Shown one piece after another: positions 15,051 to 22,327 of a stretch of 26,196 bases of DNA. The stretch comes from WYZ-LMO2 sp040514265 (GTDB lineage Archaea; Halobacteriota; Archaeoglobi; Archaeoglobales; Archaeoglobaceae), in the NCBI GenBank assembly GCA_040514265.1, contig JBEVCD010000027.1, positions 1-26,196 on the forward strand, read 5' to 3'. Position 1 is the first letter of the stretch, and the number at the start of each line of letters is the position of its first letter. The notes beneath the pieces are model-generated. The model was not told the DNA's origin. It saw nothing but the letters and a program-made list of their open reading frames with translations, and searched no databases. The position numbers were made by a program, and so were the translations under genes.

Positions 15051-16135
15051 CTTGCCACGACCTCGTCGATCAGCCTGTAAGAGCTCCCGATCTTCGTCAC
15101 GTCTCCGAAGTACGTGAGGTTCCAGATCACGACGTGCTCACAACCGAGCTTTTCGTACTTTTCGATCTCCTCTCTGACTTTTTCCGGTGTTCCGGCTATG
15201 AAAGCGAGCCTGAGAATTTCCTTCGGAACCTTAGCAGCCGCTTCGAGTATCTGCTCCTTGGTAAACTTCGTCGGTATGTAGTCGAGCAGACCATAGAACT
15301 TCCCGAACGGGTGCTTGTAGCCCAGAGCTTCGTAGAATTCTGAAGGAAGCAGCAGCGCATGGACTCGCAGTATCGGCGTGTCGAGCAAACGCTCCACTTC
15401 CTTCTCACTCTCGTCGATAACGACGCTGGCGAAGAGGGCTTTCTTTATATCTCCCGGATCTCTCCCGAACTCTTTCGCGTATCTGTCGAGCCTCTCCGCC
15501 CTCTCTGCGTAGACGTTCGGTGGAAGATGGGTCGGAAGCCAGCCGTCGGCGTACTTTGCGGTTAGCCTCAGCATTCTGTTGCCGTGCGCGCCTATCCAGA
15601 TCGGCATCTCGCCCACGGGTTTGAGGTCGAAGACAGCATCCTCCAACCTGAAGAACCTGCCCTCGAAGTTTATCTTCTCCCCGTAGTCCGAGTTGAGCAT
15701 GATTTTTATTAACTCAAGTGCTTCTTCGAGCTTCGCCACCGGTTTGCTGAAGTCTATGCCGTAAGGAACAACGTTTTCGGCTTCTCCAGCCCCAATTCCG
15801 AGTATGAACCTCCCTTTCGTCGCGTGGTTCGCTGTGACAGCCTGCTGCAGTAAGACTGCTGGGTGTCTTCTCAGCACCTCAGTAACGCTCGTCCCGAACT
15901 TTATTTTTTCTGTAGCCGTTGCAGCGTAGCAGATCTCGCAGAAGGCGTCGTAGAACATGTGGCACGAAGGGTAGCGCATAGCGAAAGGTGTCTCCTTCCA
16001 GAGGTCGTGCGGATACCAGCCCATGAGGTGGTCGGCGAACCAGAGAGCTGCGTATCCCTTCTCCTCGAGTCTCTTTGCGACCTTCGCAGCCTCGCTTATA
16101 GGCGGGAAAGTTGGCGCGACACTGCCGAACTCCAT
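15044..16135 (-). CDS. F420-type LLM-class oxidoreductase (Mer-like)
   Basis: 363 aa bacterial-luciferase-like TIM barrel. Family features include LEEKGYAALWFADHLMGWYPHD near the N-terminus, KFGTSVTEVLRRHPAVLLQQAVT, RFILGIGAGEAENVVPYG and MPIWIGAHGNRMLRLTAKYADGWLP. The set resembles archaeal/actinobacterial F420-dependent members (methylene-H4MPT reductase, F420-dependent dehydrogenases and phthiodiolone-ketoreductase types) more than FMN monooxygenases. Substrate cannot be assigned. It has its own promoter (16157-16164) and no close partner gene. In Archaeoglobales F420 is abundant, so F420H2 use is likely. Confidence 0.85.
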   Translation of the reverse strand: MEFGSVAPTFPPISEAAKVAKRLEEKGYAALWFADHLMGWYPHDLWKETPFAMRYPSCHMFYDAFCEICYAATATEKIKFGTSVTEVLRRHPAVLLQQAVTANHATKGRFILGIGAGEAENVVPYGIDFSKPVAKLEEALELIKIMLNSDYGEKINFEGRFFRLEDAVFDLKPVGEMPIWIGAHGNRMLRLTAKYADGWLPTHLPPNVYAERAERLDRYAKEFGRDPGDIKKALFASVVIDESEKEVERLLDTPILRVHALLLPSEFYEALGYKHPFGKFYGLLDYIPTKFTKEQILEAAAKVPKEILRLAFIAGTPEKVREEIEKYEKLGCEHVVIWNLTYFGDVTKIGSSYRLIDEVVASF

Positions 16136-16165
16136 GAAATTTTTGCAGTAATTTTTTATTTAAAT
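16136..16165 (-). promoter_or_regulatory. TATA promoter of the LLM oxidoreductase gene
   Basis: Minus-strand TTTAAATA (16157-16164) lies 22-29 bases before ATG 16135, next to the stop of the upstream phosphoesterase gene. The transcript would be essentially leaderless; no Shine-Dalgarno is visible. Confidence 0.6.
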
Positions 16166-16726
16166 TTTTCTTAGACTCCTGAGAGTCAGAACTGTTCCGT
16201 CTTCGAGCACGACGTCCCAGTCCGAGTAGTCCCACTTCCTGAAGATTACGCCAGCCGGCTTTTCGAGATTAACTGCAGTAGAGGCGCAGAGCTCGTTAAA
16301 AGACGGGAGGACGACGACTTTTCTCCCCTCAACTTCTCCGAGCATGAAGACCCTCTCCTTGTATCCGTCGATGTAGACAGCCGGATGCGCGTGACCGACG
16401 ATCCAGACCTTTGCATCGAAAGCCTCGTCGGGCAGCGTGTGCCCGTGGAATATTGCGTATTTGCCCTTCACGACTACTCTTTCAGCCTCCAACCCCGCGT
16501 CGTGGTTTCCCTTGACGATCACGACGTTGGGCAAGCTGAGCAGATCTTCGAGTGGGAAGGGTTTTCCGAGGTGCCTCGCATCGCCGGCTACTACAACCTC
16601 CCCTCTATCCGCGAGCGAAGAGAGTCTTTCCAGCACGGCTCTGTCGGCTATCCTCACGAGCCCCAGGTGTAAGTCGGCGACGACGTAAGTCTTACCGATT
16701 CTCAGAAAGTCCCTGCCCAGCTTCAT
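16160..16726 (-). CDS. ICC-like metallophosphoesterase (COG1407 type)
   Basis: 188 aa from ATG 16726 (MKLGRDFLRIG); an upstream in-frame ATG at 16744 is deeper inside the preceding gene. Calcineurin-type motifs in order: VADLHLG (D-x-H), AGDARH (GDxxH), VKGNHD (GNHD), IFHGH and VGHAHP (GHxH), so the binuclear metal site is complete. The archaeal family is uncharacterised but often sits near DNA replication or repair genes, as here behind rfcL. Substrate could be a nucleic acid or a nucleotide; this is inference. It overlaps the preceding small gene by 35 bases. Confidence 0.85.
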   Translation of the reverse strand: MKLGRDFLRIGKTYVVADLHLGLVRIADRAVLERLSSLADRGEVVVAGDARHLGKPFPLEDLLSLPNVVIVKGNHDAGLEAERVVVKGKYAIFHGHTLPDEAFDAKVWIVGHAHPAVYIDGYKERVFMLGEVEGRKVVVLPSFNELCASTAVNLEKPAGVIFRKWDYSDWDVVLEDGTVLTLRSLRKI

Positions 16727-16919
16727 GGAAGAGTTTCCTCTCAACCTCGTCTATCAGATCCGATATCTCTGCCCCTACCTCTTTTGCGATTATCAGCGCC
16801 ACAACCTCGAAGCTCAGCAGGTTTCCCATCTCCTCCTGCCTTCTGTTTATCTCCGAAACTACCTCCTGAAAACTTTTTCCGGTTTTGTCAGATATCCTCC
16901 GAACTATCTCCTCTATCAT
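16692..16919 (-). CDS. Small helical protein resembling the N-terminal domain of archaeal RPA-type proteins
   Basis: 75 aa, no membrane segment. The order IVRRISDKTGKSFQEVV..INRRQEEMGNLLSFEVVALIIAKEVG recalls the short helical region that precedes the OB folds in archaeal single-strand-binding (RPA) proteins, but no OB fold follows, since the frame stops after LSENR. The start overlaps the rfcL stop (ATGA, 16916-16919), and the next gene starts within it. A stand-alone adaptor of the replication machinery is possible. Family assignment rests on visual similarity only. Confidence 0.6.
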   Translation of the reverse strand: MIEEIVRRISDKTGKSFQEVVSEINRRQEEMGNLLSFEVVALIIAKEVGAEISDLIDEVERKLFHEAGQGLSENR

Positions 16920-18379
16920 GTTTCGAAGAACGAGTCGAGCGTCATATCCTTTGTCTTCTTTCTTCTCACTCTCTTCTTCGCGGGCTCCTTAGCTTCAGCT
17001 TCTTCTGCTTTAGCCTCTTTGGGCTCCTCCTTAACCTCGACCTCCTCCGGTTTCTCTGTTGCAGCTATAAACGCTGCGAGGAAAGTTTCGTCCTCTACCC
17101 TGTGCAGTCTGTGCTTCTTAACATATTCAGCGATCTCCTTCGCCCTTTCCGGCACGATGAAAGACAGTTCCTCCTCGTTCAGGTCGTAGAACGCTGCTAT
17201 TTTTGCGGCTTTATCGATTTCGAGGTTTTTGAGCAGAACGCTGAGGTAGGGATAAAGCTCGCTCTTCGCCTTCCCCGTCGAGAGGTGAGAGTACTTCGAC
17301 AGCTTTTTCAGAATGCTTCTGAACTTCTCCCTCTCGTCCCTCGTCTGAGCGAGTATCTGCCAGATTTTCGGGCGCTGATACCTCGTGAATCCACCTCTCG
17401 CCTTTTCCTTCGCCTGCTGAACGCCGACCGTCATTAGATAAGTTGCGTACTTCCACAACCTGTAAAACTGCCTCCTCCTGACTCTCCCCAGGAACATGTC
17501 GGCTCTTGAGAGTGCTAAATACGCTCTGAACAGATCCTCTCCGCTGTATTCGAGCGGAACGTTTTCCGCTATCCACTGTATCAGATCTTCCGGCGACTCG
17601 TCGAGAAGCATGGCTTCGCTGTAGACTCCGGAATACTTGGTCTTGAAAATCTTCTGCATCACCTTGAAAACGTCGGTCTCCTGAATCCGCTTTCCGACCA
17701 CGACTTCTTCCACTGTCAGAACCTTTTTACCCTCAGCGACAGCTTGAAGGTCGTTTATGGCTGCCCTCAAATCGCCGCCGGCGTTCTCGGCTATAGCTTC
17801 GAGAGCTCTGCGATCGGCTTCGATTCCCTCGGCTGCGCATATCCTTTCGAGAACCTTTACGATGTCCCTCTTGCTCAGCCTGCTGAACGTTATCATCTCC
17901 GTGAGCTGCCTGAGCTCCGGAGAGAGAGCGTAGGGATCGTTAGCGATGAGTATTATCGGCTGTCTTGGCTTTCTCCTCAGCAACCTCACAAGCGCGGTTT
18001 CTCCGCCGACGTCTTCCTTCTTGTGTATGTTGTCAACCTCGTCGAGAACTATGAGCTTGAGCCTTCCCTTTGAAGACGAAAGAAATTCTCCCTCATCGCT
18101 TATAGTTTCGTTGAAAGCTCCCTCGCCGACTATCTTCTGAATTACTTGCCAGCTTCGCTGATCGCTCGCGTTAAGTTCAACGACCTCCCAACCCATGGTG
18201 TTGGCCAGAGCTAAGGCAAGGGACGTCTTCCCGACTCCCGGCGGTCCGGCGAGTAGTAAAGGCTTCTGGACTTTTCCACTCTTCCAGAGCTTAGCCCACA
18301 TCAGAACCTTTTCGAGTATATCCCTGCTCGCTACAACTTCCTTGAGCGTGCGCGGACGGTATTTCTCGACCCAAAGCAT
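16916..18379 (-). CDS. rfcL: Replication factor C large subunit
   Basis: 487 aa from ATG 18379 (MLWVEKYRP, the family start); the open frame continues to 18475 but crosses the divergent sRNA candidate. AAA+ clamp-loader ATPase: Walker A GPPGVGKTS (45-53), Walker B LIVLDEVDNI, then lid and collar domains. A lysine/glutamate-rich tail (about 440-478) leads to the C-terminal MTLDSFFET, a degenerate PIP box for PCNA binding (Q replaced). It loads the sliding clamp together with RfcS, which is not in this window. Minus-strand AAAAATAAA near 18402-18410 lies at the right distance for a leaderless start. Confidence 0.95.
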   Translation of the reverse strand: MLWVEKYRPRTLKEVVASRDILEKVLMWAKLWKSGKVQKPLLLAGPPGVGKTSLALALANTMGWEVVELNASDQRSWQVIQKIVGEGAFNETISDEGEFLSSSKGRLKLIVLDEVDNIHKKEDVGGETALVRLLRRKPRQPIILIANDPYALSPELRQLTEMITFSRLSKRDIVKVLERICAAEGIEADRRALEAIAENAGGDLRAAINDLQAVAEGKKVLTVEEVVVGKRIQETDVFKVMQKIFKTKYSGVYSEAMLLDESPEDLIQWIAENVPLEYSGEDLFRAYLALSRADMFLGRVRRRQFYRLWKYATYLMTVGVQQAKEKARGGFTRYQRPKIWQILAQTRDEREKFRSILKKLSKYSHLSTGKAKSELYPYLSVLLKNLEIDKAAKIAAFYDLNEEELSFIVPERAKEIAEYVKKHRLHRVEDETFLAAFIAATEKPEEVEVKEEPKEAKAEEAEAKEPAKKRVRRKKTKDMTLDSFFET

Positions 18380-18413
18380 CACGTTTATTCGACTTCTGTG
18401 TTTATTTTTGTAT

Positions 18414-18473
18414 CGGGCGATGATGACGAGTGCGGGTGCTGAGGCGTGATGAGGGACTGACGGTCTGAGCCTC
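18414..18473 (+). ncRNA. C/D box sRNA (2'-O-methylation guide)
   Basis: Every box is canonical. Terminal stem GGGC (18415-18418) with GCCT (18469-18472). C box ATGATGA (18420-18426). Guide CGAGTGCGGGTG (12 nt). D' box CTGA (18439-18442). Spacer GGC. C' box GTGATGA (18446-18452). Guide GGGACTGACGGT (12 nt). D box CTGA (18465-18468). Both guide lengths and the 3-nt D'-C' spacer fit archaeal sRNAs of 50-60 nt that assemble with L7Ae, Nop5 and fibrillarin. By the N-plus-five rule the targets would be methylated at the fifth base of CACCCGCACUCG (a C) and of ACCGUCAGUCCC (a U). I cannot name the target RNAs. It lies between divergent rfcL and leuC. Confidence 0.85.
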
Positions 18474-18504
18474 AAAGTATTTTAGTTCAGCGCAGATTTG
18501 CGGC
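18474..18504 (+). promoter_or_regulatory. Promoter of the leuC-JAMM operon
   Basis: AAAGTATTTTAG (18474-18485) lies about 20-31 bases before ATG 18505 and no Shine-Dalgarno is present, suggesting a leaderless or near-leaderless mRNA. It directly abuts the end of the C/D sRNA, so readthrough from the sRNA is also possible. Confidence 0.4.
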
Positions 18505-19752
18505 ATGGGCAAAACTATAGCTGAAAAAATTCTCAGCGAGAAGTCCGGATGTGACGCCTATGCGGGCGACATAGTGGTCGCGACCGTCGACCGCATAGCT
18601 CTGCAGGACGGAACGGCTCCACTCGCGATAAGGCAGCTCAAAGACCTCGGGATGTGGAGGGCAGCTAAGATAACACACTTCTTCGTCGACCACGCAGCAC
18701 CATCGCCGCGAAGAGAGCTAAGCAACGATCAGAAGCTGATCAGAGAGTTCGCCGCCGAAATAGGGGCTGAGTTCAACCCTCCGGGCGAGGGGATAATACA
18801 CCAGCTGATGGTGGAGAGGCACGTAAAACCCGGAGACCTCGTCGTCGGAGCTGACAGCCACACGTGCACCTACGGCGGCATCGGGGCGTTCGCAACCGGC
18901 ATGGGCTCGACGGACGTAGCAGTTGCGATAGCGCTGGGGAAGAACTGGTTCAGGGTCCCTGAGAGCTTCAGGGTCGAGCTGGTAGGCGAGCTGCCGAAGG
19001 GTGTCTTCGCGAAGGATGTTGTGCTCAAACTTATCGGCGACCTCGGAGTTGACGGGGCTACCTACAAAGCCTTGGAGTTCCACGGCGAGCTGGCGTCGAA
19101 GCTCGATGTGGATTCGAGGCTAACGATAGCGAACATGGCGGTAGAGTGCGGAGCCAAGGCGGGGATTTTCGAGAGCGACGAGCAGACGAGGGAGTTTTTG
19201 ACTGAGATGGGAAGACCGGAACACTTCAGAGAAGTCAGAGCCGACGAAGATGCGGAATACGAGAAGGAAATACGCATCGATGCATCTAACCTCGCTCCGA
19301 TGGTGGCAAAGCCGCACAACGTGGACAACGTCGTTGAAGTCACGGAAGTAGAGGGGGTTGGAGTTGATCAGGTCTTCATAGGCTCCTGCACGAACGGCAG
19401 ACTTTCAGACTTGGAGGTCGCTGCCAGGATTCTGAAAGGCAGAAAGGTCGCGAGAAACGTGCGCCTGATCGTCGCCCCGGCGAGCAGGAGAATCTACTTG
19501 AAAGCCTTGGAGATGGGACTGCTCAGAGTATTCGTAGAAGCGGGGGGAATCGTAATCCCGCCGGGCTGCGGACCGTGCGTCGGCGTTCACATGGGCGTGC
19601 TCGCAGATGGCGAGGTGTGCGTTTCGACGCAGAACAGAAACTTCAAGGGAAGGATGGGCAACCCCGAGGCGTTTATATACCTCGCATCGCCGGCAACTGC
19701 TGCTGCGAGTGCCGTGAAGGGCGAGATAGCTGACCCGAGGGGGTTTTTATGA
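18505..19752 (+). CDS. leuC: 3-isopropylmalate dehydratase / homoaconitase-type large subunit
   Basis: 415 aa, aconitase superfamily, archaeal LeuC/HacA length. Cluster cysteines are C295 (FIGSCTNGRL), C355 and C358 (PPGCGPCVG). Other signatures are DHAAPSPRRE and VGADSHTCTYGGIGAFATGMGSTD. With a small LeuD subunit it isomerises 2- and 3-isopropylmalate in leucine synthesis; family members can also act on homocitrate-, citramalate- or dimethylmalate-type substrates, and sequence alone does not settle which. LeuD is not adjacent. The stop overlaps the start of the JAMM gene (ATGA, 19749-19752). Confidence 0.9.
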   Translation: MGKTIAEKILSEKSGCDAYAGDIVVATVDRIALQDGTAPLAIRQLKDLGMWRAAKITHFFVDHAAPSPRRELSNDQKLIREFAAEIGAEFNPPGEGIIHQLMVERHVKPGDLVVGADSHTCTYGGIGAFATGMGSTDVAVAIALGKNWFRVPESFRVELVGELPKGVFAKDVVLKLIGDLGVDGATYKALEFHGELASKLDVDSRLTIANMAVECGAKAGIFESDEQTREFLTEMGRPEHFREVRADEDAEYEKEIRIDASNLAPMVAKPHNVDNVVEVTEVEGVGVDQVFIGSCTNGRLSDLEVAARILKGRKVARNVRLIVAPASRRIYLKALEMGLLRVFVEAGGIVIPPGCGPCVGVHMGVLADGEVCVSTQNRNFKGRMGNPEAFIYLASPATAAASAVKGEIADPRGFL

Positions 19753-20105
19753 AGATAAGGAGGGAAGTCCTGAAGACGATCCTTGAGGCTGCCAAGAGCG
19801 CGCATCCCGACGAGTTCATAGCCCTGCTCAGCGGGGGGAAAGACGAAATATCCGAACTCGTCTTCCTCCCATTCGTTTCAGGGAGTGTTTCTGCCGTCAT
19901 ACACCTCGACGCGCTGCCGATCGGGATGCGGATCCACGGAACCGTCCACAGCCATCCTTCGCCCAGCTGCGAGCCGTCAGATGAAGACTTAGAGCTTTTC
20001 TCTCGCTTCGGAAGCTACCACATAATCGTCTGCTACCCCTACTGCGAGGAGTGCTGGCGTTGCTACGACAGGAGGGGCGAAGAGGTGGAACTCGTCGTCG
20101 TGTAG
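19749..20105 (+). CDS. JAMM/MPN+ metalloprotease (AfJAMM-like)
   Basis: 118 aa. Complete JAMM motif: Glu22, then VHSHPSPSCEPSDED with His67, His69, Ser77 and Asp80, the zinc site of deubiquitinase-like isopeptidases. Its size and place behind leuC match the A. fulgidus AfJAMM protein as I recall it. Archaeal members remove ubiquitin-like SAMP-type modifiers or process sulfur carriers. The C-terminus is cysteine-rich (CYPYCEECWRCYD), an unusual extra that might bind a metal. Translational coupling to leuC is evident from the four-base overlap; a functional link with the Fe-S dehydratase is unproven. Confidence 0.9.
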   Translation: MKIRREVLKTILEAAKSAHPDEFIALLSGGKDEISELVFLPFVSGSVSAVIHLDALPIGMRIHGTVHSHPSPSCEPSDEDLELFSRFGSYHIIVCYPYCEECWRCYDRRGEEVELVVV

Positions 20106-20167
20106 CTTTAGATACTGTACACCGAGCGGTAATCGTTTCTCGTCGACGGCGAAGAAAAGCTTGAGTG

Positions 20168-20192
20168 GGATCTCGTCGAGAACGCTTTTTAA
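20168..20192 (+). terminator. Possible terminator after the leuC-JAMM operon
   Basis: TCTC-GTC-GAGA (20171-20181), a short perfect hairpin, is followed by ACGCTTTTT. It lies about 65 bases after the JAMM stop and before the tRNA promoter. The stem is short, so confidence is low. Confidence 0.3.
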
Positions 20193-20200
20193 GCTAAGCC

Positions 20201-20240
20201 GAAAAAAGGATTTATACCCTGACAGCGATCAGTTACTCGT
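20201..20240 (+). promoter_or_regulatory. Promoter of tRNA-His
   Basis: BRE-like GAAAAAAGGA (20201-20210) followed by TATA element TTTATACC (20211-20218), 23-30 bases before the tRNA 5' end. Good match to archaeal stable-RNA promoters. Confidence 0.7.
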
Positions 20241-20313
20241 GGCCCGGATGGGGTAGTGGTTATCCTCTGGGACTGTGGATCCCAGGAGCCGGGTTCGAAT
20301 CCCGGTCCGGGCC
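20241..20313 (+). tRNA. tRNA-His (anticodon GTG)
   Basis: 73 nt cloverleaf with encoded G-1 and discriminator C73. Acceptor GCCCGGA pairs with TCCGGGC (20306-20312). The anticodon arm TGGGA-CTGTGGA-TCCCA puts GTG in the loop. T-arm CCGGG-TTCGAAT-CCCGG. The G-1:C73 pair is the histidine identity element. There is no intron, and CCA is not encoded (C73 is followed by CTTC). Downstream sequence is more A-rich than upstream, and an antisense ORF runs into the tRNA 3' half, suggesting use as an integration site. Confidence 0.95.
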
Positions 20314-20599
20314 CTTCTTTACTCCTCAACAGCGTTTCAAGCCTCGGACTCTTTCTCCCAACTATGCTCCTCTTCGAAGTGTAAGTGGGGCAATAACTCA
20401 GAGTGTTTTTCAGTTGTTGCTTCCACATCCTTGGACACCTTTCACAGTTTTTGGTTGCCCAGTTATCTTCGAGCTTTACGCCAGCAGCAAAGCTGATGAC
20501 AGGCTTATCCTTAGCTTCCCTATTTCTCCTCATGTAAAACGCAACTAAAAATCGCTTCAACCCTCATCGATTAATTTCTTGAGCCGAGAGATTTTGATA
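20314..20599. other. 286-base stretch between tRNA-His and the radical SAM gene
   Basis: No + strand gene is visible. The only coding-looking frame is the antisense integrase-like fragment ending in the tRNA. GATTAATT (20569-20576) is a plausible TATA element for the following gene, placing its start near ATG 20600. No repeat of the tRNA 3' end was found downstream in the window, and no guide-RNA boxes are convincing (an isolated TGATGA at about 20492 lacks a paired CTGA). Confidence 0.5.
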
Positions 20600-21433
20600 A
20601 TGAAAAAGGAGAGGGTAATTAAAAAGCTCGAAAAAGACTTGGACGAGGAGGAAATTGAGAGAGCTAGGAAGAACGATCATGCAAGAAGAAAGCCGAGAGC
20701 TTGCGGATTTACAGTTCACATAGCCAAGGGGTGCGATGCTAACTGCCTGTACTGCTACGTCAACACCAAGCCAGAACTGGTTGACCTATCCCCGAAGGCT
20801 TTGCTCTACGCTCTTCTTCTGAATCCGAAATTCGAAGTTGGTAAAAGCTTCGTAGCTATTGGAGCCATATGCGAACCACTCGATTTTCCGGATTACACCA
20901 AAGAGTTTTTGGATGAAATAGTAAAGCTCGGAAACCCCGTCCAGATATCCACGAAAGAAGTGAATTACGATCTTGCGAGAACTTTGAGGAGAGTTGACAC
21001 TTTAATTTCCATGTGTTCGGCAATAGACAGCATATGCAAAAAATTTGAGCCAAAAAGACCTCCTCCTTCCGAAAGACTTGAATTCTGTAAGGAAGTTGGT
21101 GGAGGTGTTTTTCTCAGACCGATTCTCCCAAACTTAAGCCTGAGAGATCATCTTAAGTCCTTGGAGATAATAGCGGACTTCACGGACAGGGTTATTCTCG
21201 GAAACTTGAGACTTAGCGGAGAAGTGAGGAGAAAGCTCGGGATAAACAGGTTGCCGAGGAGATACTTCGAGATCAAAAGGGAGCTCGAAAACTATGCTAG
21301 GGAACTTGGATTAACAGTTTACAGAACGGCTTGCTGCTCAAACGCTTACAGGCATAACGTCGTCTGCTGGAACGAGTGCTGGAAGAAGGGTTTCTGTTCA
21401 TCTTGTCCCAACGCTTGTCGGGAAAAAGTTTAA
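20600..21433 (+). CDS. Radical SAM protein, SPL-like, with extra C-terminal cysteines
   Basis: 277 aa from ATG 20600; TTG 20579 would add seven residues, but the ATG sits at the predicted transcription start. The CDANCLYC motif (C45, C49, C52) ligates the SAM [4Fe-4S] cluster. The C-terminus has a second cysteine set (TACCSN..CWNECWKKGFCSSCPNAC), which could hold auxiliary clusters. It resembles the SplB/COG1533-like group of small radical SAM proteins by eye; substrate unknown. Codons are richer in AAA and TTT than in the surrounding operons, compatible with a different origin. The 3' end overlaps the convergent Cas6-like gene by 36 bases. Confidence 0.8.
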   Translation: MKKERVIKKLEKDLDEEEIERARKNDHARRKPRACGFTVHIAKGCDANCLYCYVNTKPELVDLSPKALLYALLLNPKFEVGKSFVAIGAICEPLDFPDYTKEFLDEIVKLGNPVQISTKEVNYDLARTLRRVDTLISMCSAIDSICKKFEPKRPPPSERLEFCKEVGGGVFLRPILPNLSLRDHLKSLEIIADFTDRVILGNLRLSGEVRRKLGINRLPRRYFEIKRELENYARELGLTVYRTACCSNAYRHNVVCWNECWKKGFCSSCPNACREKV

Positions 21434-22327
21434 CTCGTACCACCCATGACCGAAGCTCGCCCTTTTCCCCACGTGACTGAGGTAGCAAAAAGCCATCAGC
21501 TTTCTAATTTTGCCGTTTAGTTTTCCGGAATACTGAATTCTTCCGATTAAAAATTCCTCATTCTGTCTTTTGTAGATAAAACTTCTCCTCGAAAGGTCGA
21601 CTCTCTTCGTCTTTACCTTCTCAGCTTTTTTGAGGATCTTCTCGACGTCCATCTCCGGTTCGCTGAGGAGGTACTGGTACCTTATCGCCGAGTACTTCCT
21701 CATCATCGCTTTAACGACGTCCTCAAAATCCGGCTCTGCAACGAGCGAATTTCCTCTCAAGATTCTGAAAGGGGTGAGAAACTTGAACTCGAAGATTTCG
21801 GGGACTTCGACGTTTAAGTGGGAATCTCTAATCCATACTGACGAGTCGGAAAACTGTTCTCCGTCGAAAACGATCTTCGATTTACCGGTGAACGGGTTTT
21901 CCAGAATTACGGAGGATATTTTGAACCTGCCCCTCGAATTGCTGAATCCCAAGCCGGAGCGGCTCAGCCTTTTTACAGCGGCTATCAACGACTCCTCGAA
22001 CCTCACGGCATCTCCGAAAAGGGTTATGGAAAAGCTCAGCCTGTCCCCCCTCTCGTAAAACTGCTTTTCATCGACGGGCGGTTTTAGCGAGTAAGGCTTC
22101 GGATAACCTTCTATTTTCCTTAAAACAATCCCCTTCGACCTGCTTCTGAAAATATATCCGAAGGGACACTGGAAGATTGCAGAACAACCCTCGCATTCTC
22201 TTCTGCATCCGACGAGACTTTTCAAATGAAGTCCTATAGCTCCTCTGATCATATTCCCCTTCCACTTTGGCAAAACCGCCGGTTCTTCGAACTCCACTTC
22301 GAATCTGTAAAGCTTCGCGACCTTCAT
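21398..22327 (-). CDS. cas6: Cas6-like RAMP endoribonuclease (orphan)
   Basis: 309 aa. The C-terminal region ends in GKRASFGHGWYELNFFP, the glycine-rich RAMP loop of Cas6 C-terminal domains. The mid-region (FEFKFLTPFRILRGNS, RYSAIRYQYLL-like) follows the Cas6/RAMP order. The N-terminus has four cysteines, C41, C45, C48 and C54, in VGCRRECEGCSAIFQCPFGYIF, as in the Cas6 subgroup seen in several archaea. Cas6 cuts CRISPR precursor RNA. No repeat array or other cas gene is in the window, so it may serve a distant array or be a relic. A remote paralogous RAMP function is possible. It converges on and overlaps the radical SAM gene. Confidence 0.72.
   Translation of the reverse strand: MKVAKLYRFEVEFEEPAVLPKWKGNMIRGAIGLHLKSLVGCRRECEGCSAIFQCPFGYIFRSRSKGIVLRKIEGYPKPYSLKPPVDEKQFYERGDRLSFSITLFGDAVRFEESLIAAVKRLSRSGLGFSNSRGRFKISSVILENPFTGKSKIVFDGEQFSDSSVWIRDSHLNVEVPEIFEFKFLTPFRILRGNSLVAEPDFEDVVKAMMRKYSAIRYQYLLSEPEMDVEKILKKAEKVKTKRVDLSRRSFIYKRQNEEFLIGRIQYSGKLNGKIRKLMAFCYLSHVGKRASFGHGWYELNFFPTSVGTR

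Larger units (their letters stand above)
20189..20533 (-). pseudogene. Possible SSV-type integrase N-terminal fragment, int(N), running into tRNA-His
   Basis: Antisense frame from ATG 20533 (TTG 20560 also possible). About 73 codons precede the tRNA 3' end and look like real coding sequence: AAG/AGG/GAA codons, a CERCP motif and KSPRLETLLRSKE. The frame then continues through the tRNA as GPGPGFEPGSWDPQ and stops at 20189. SSV1-type integrases carry the same sort of tRNA-encoded peptide (PPGFEPGT), because their att site lies within the gene and integration leaves the N-terminal part overlapping the tRNA. I do not recognise the N-terminal 73 residues. The GFEPGS peptide by itself arises from any tRNA T-arm read antisense, so the case rests on the coding look of the preceding part. 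The matching int(C) is not in the window. Confidence 0.35.

Noticed and set aside
18420..18449. A nine-codon ORF (MMTSAGAEA) upstream of leuC as a second leader peptide
   Set aside because: It has no leucine codons, and its ATGATGA start is the C box of a complete C/D sRNA that explains the sequence better.
18380..18475. Longer RfcL N-terminus to 18475
   Set aside because: The extension crosses the sRNA and promoter region; archaeal RfcL proteins begin at MLWVEKYRP or similar.
20490..20510. C/D sRNA at the TGATGA in the spacer after tRNA-His
   Set aside because: No D, D' or C' boxes at proper distances and no closing stem.
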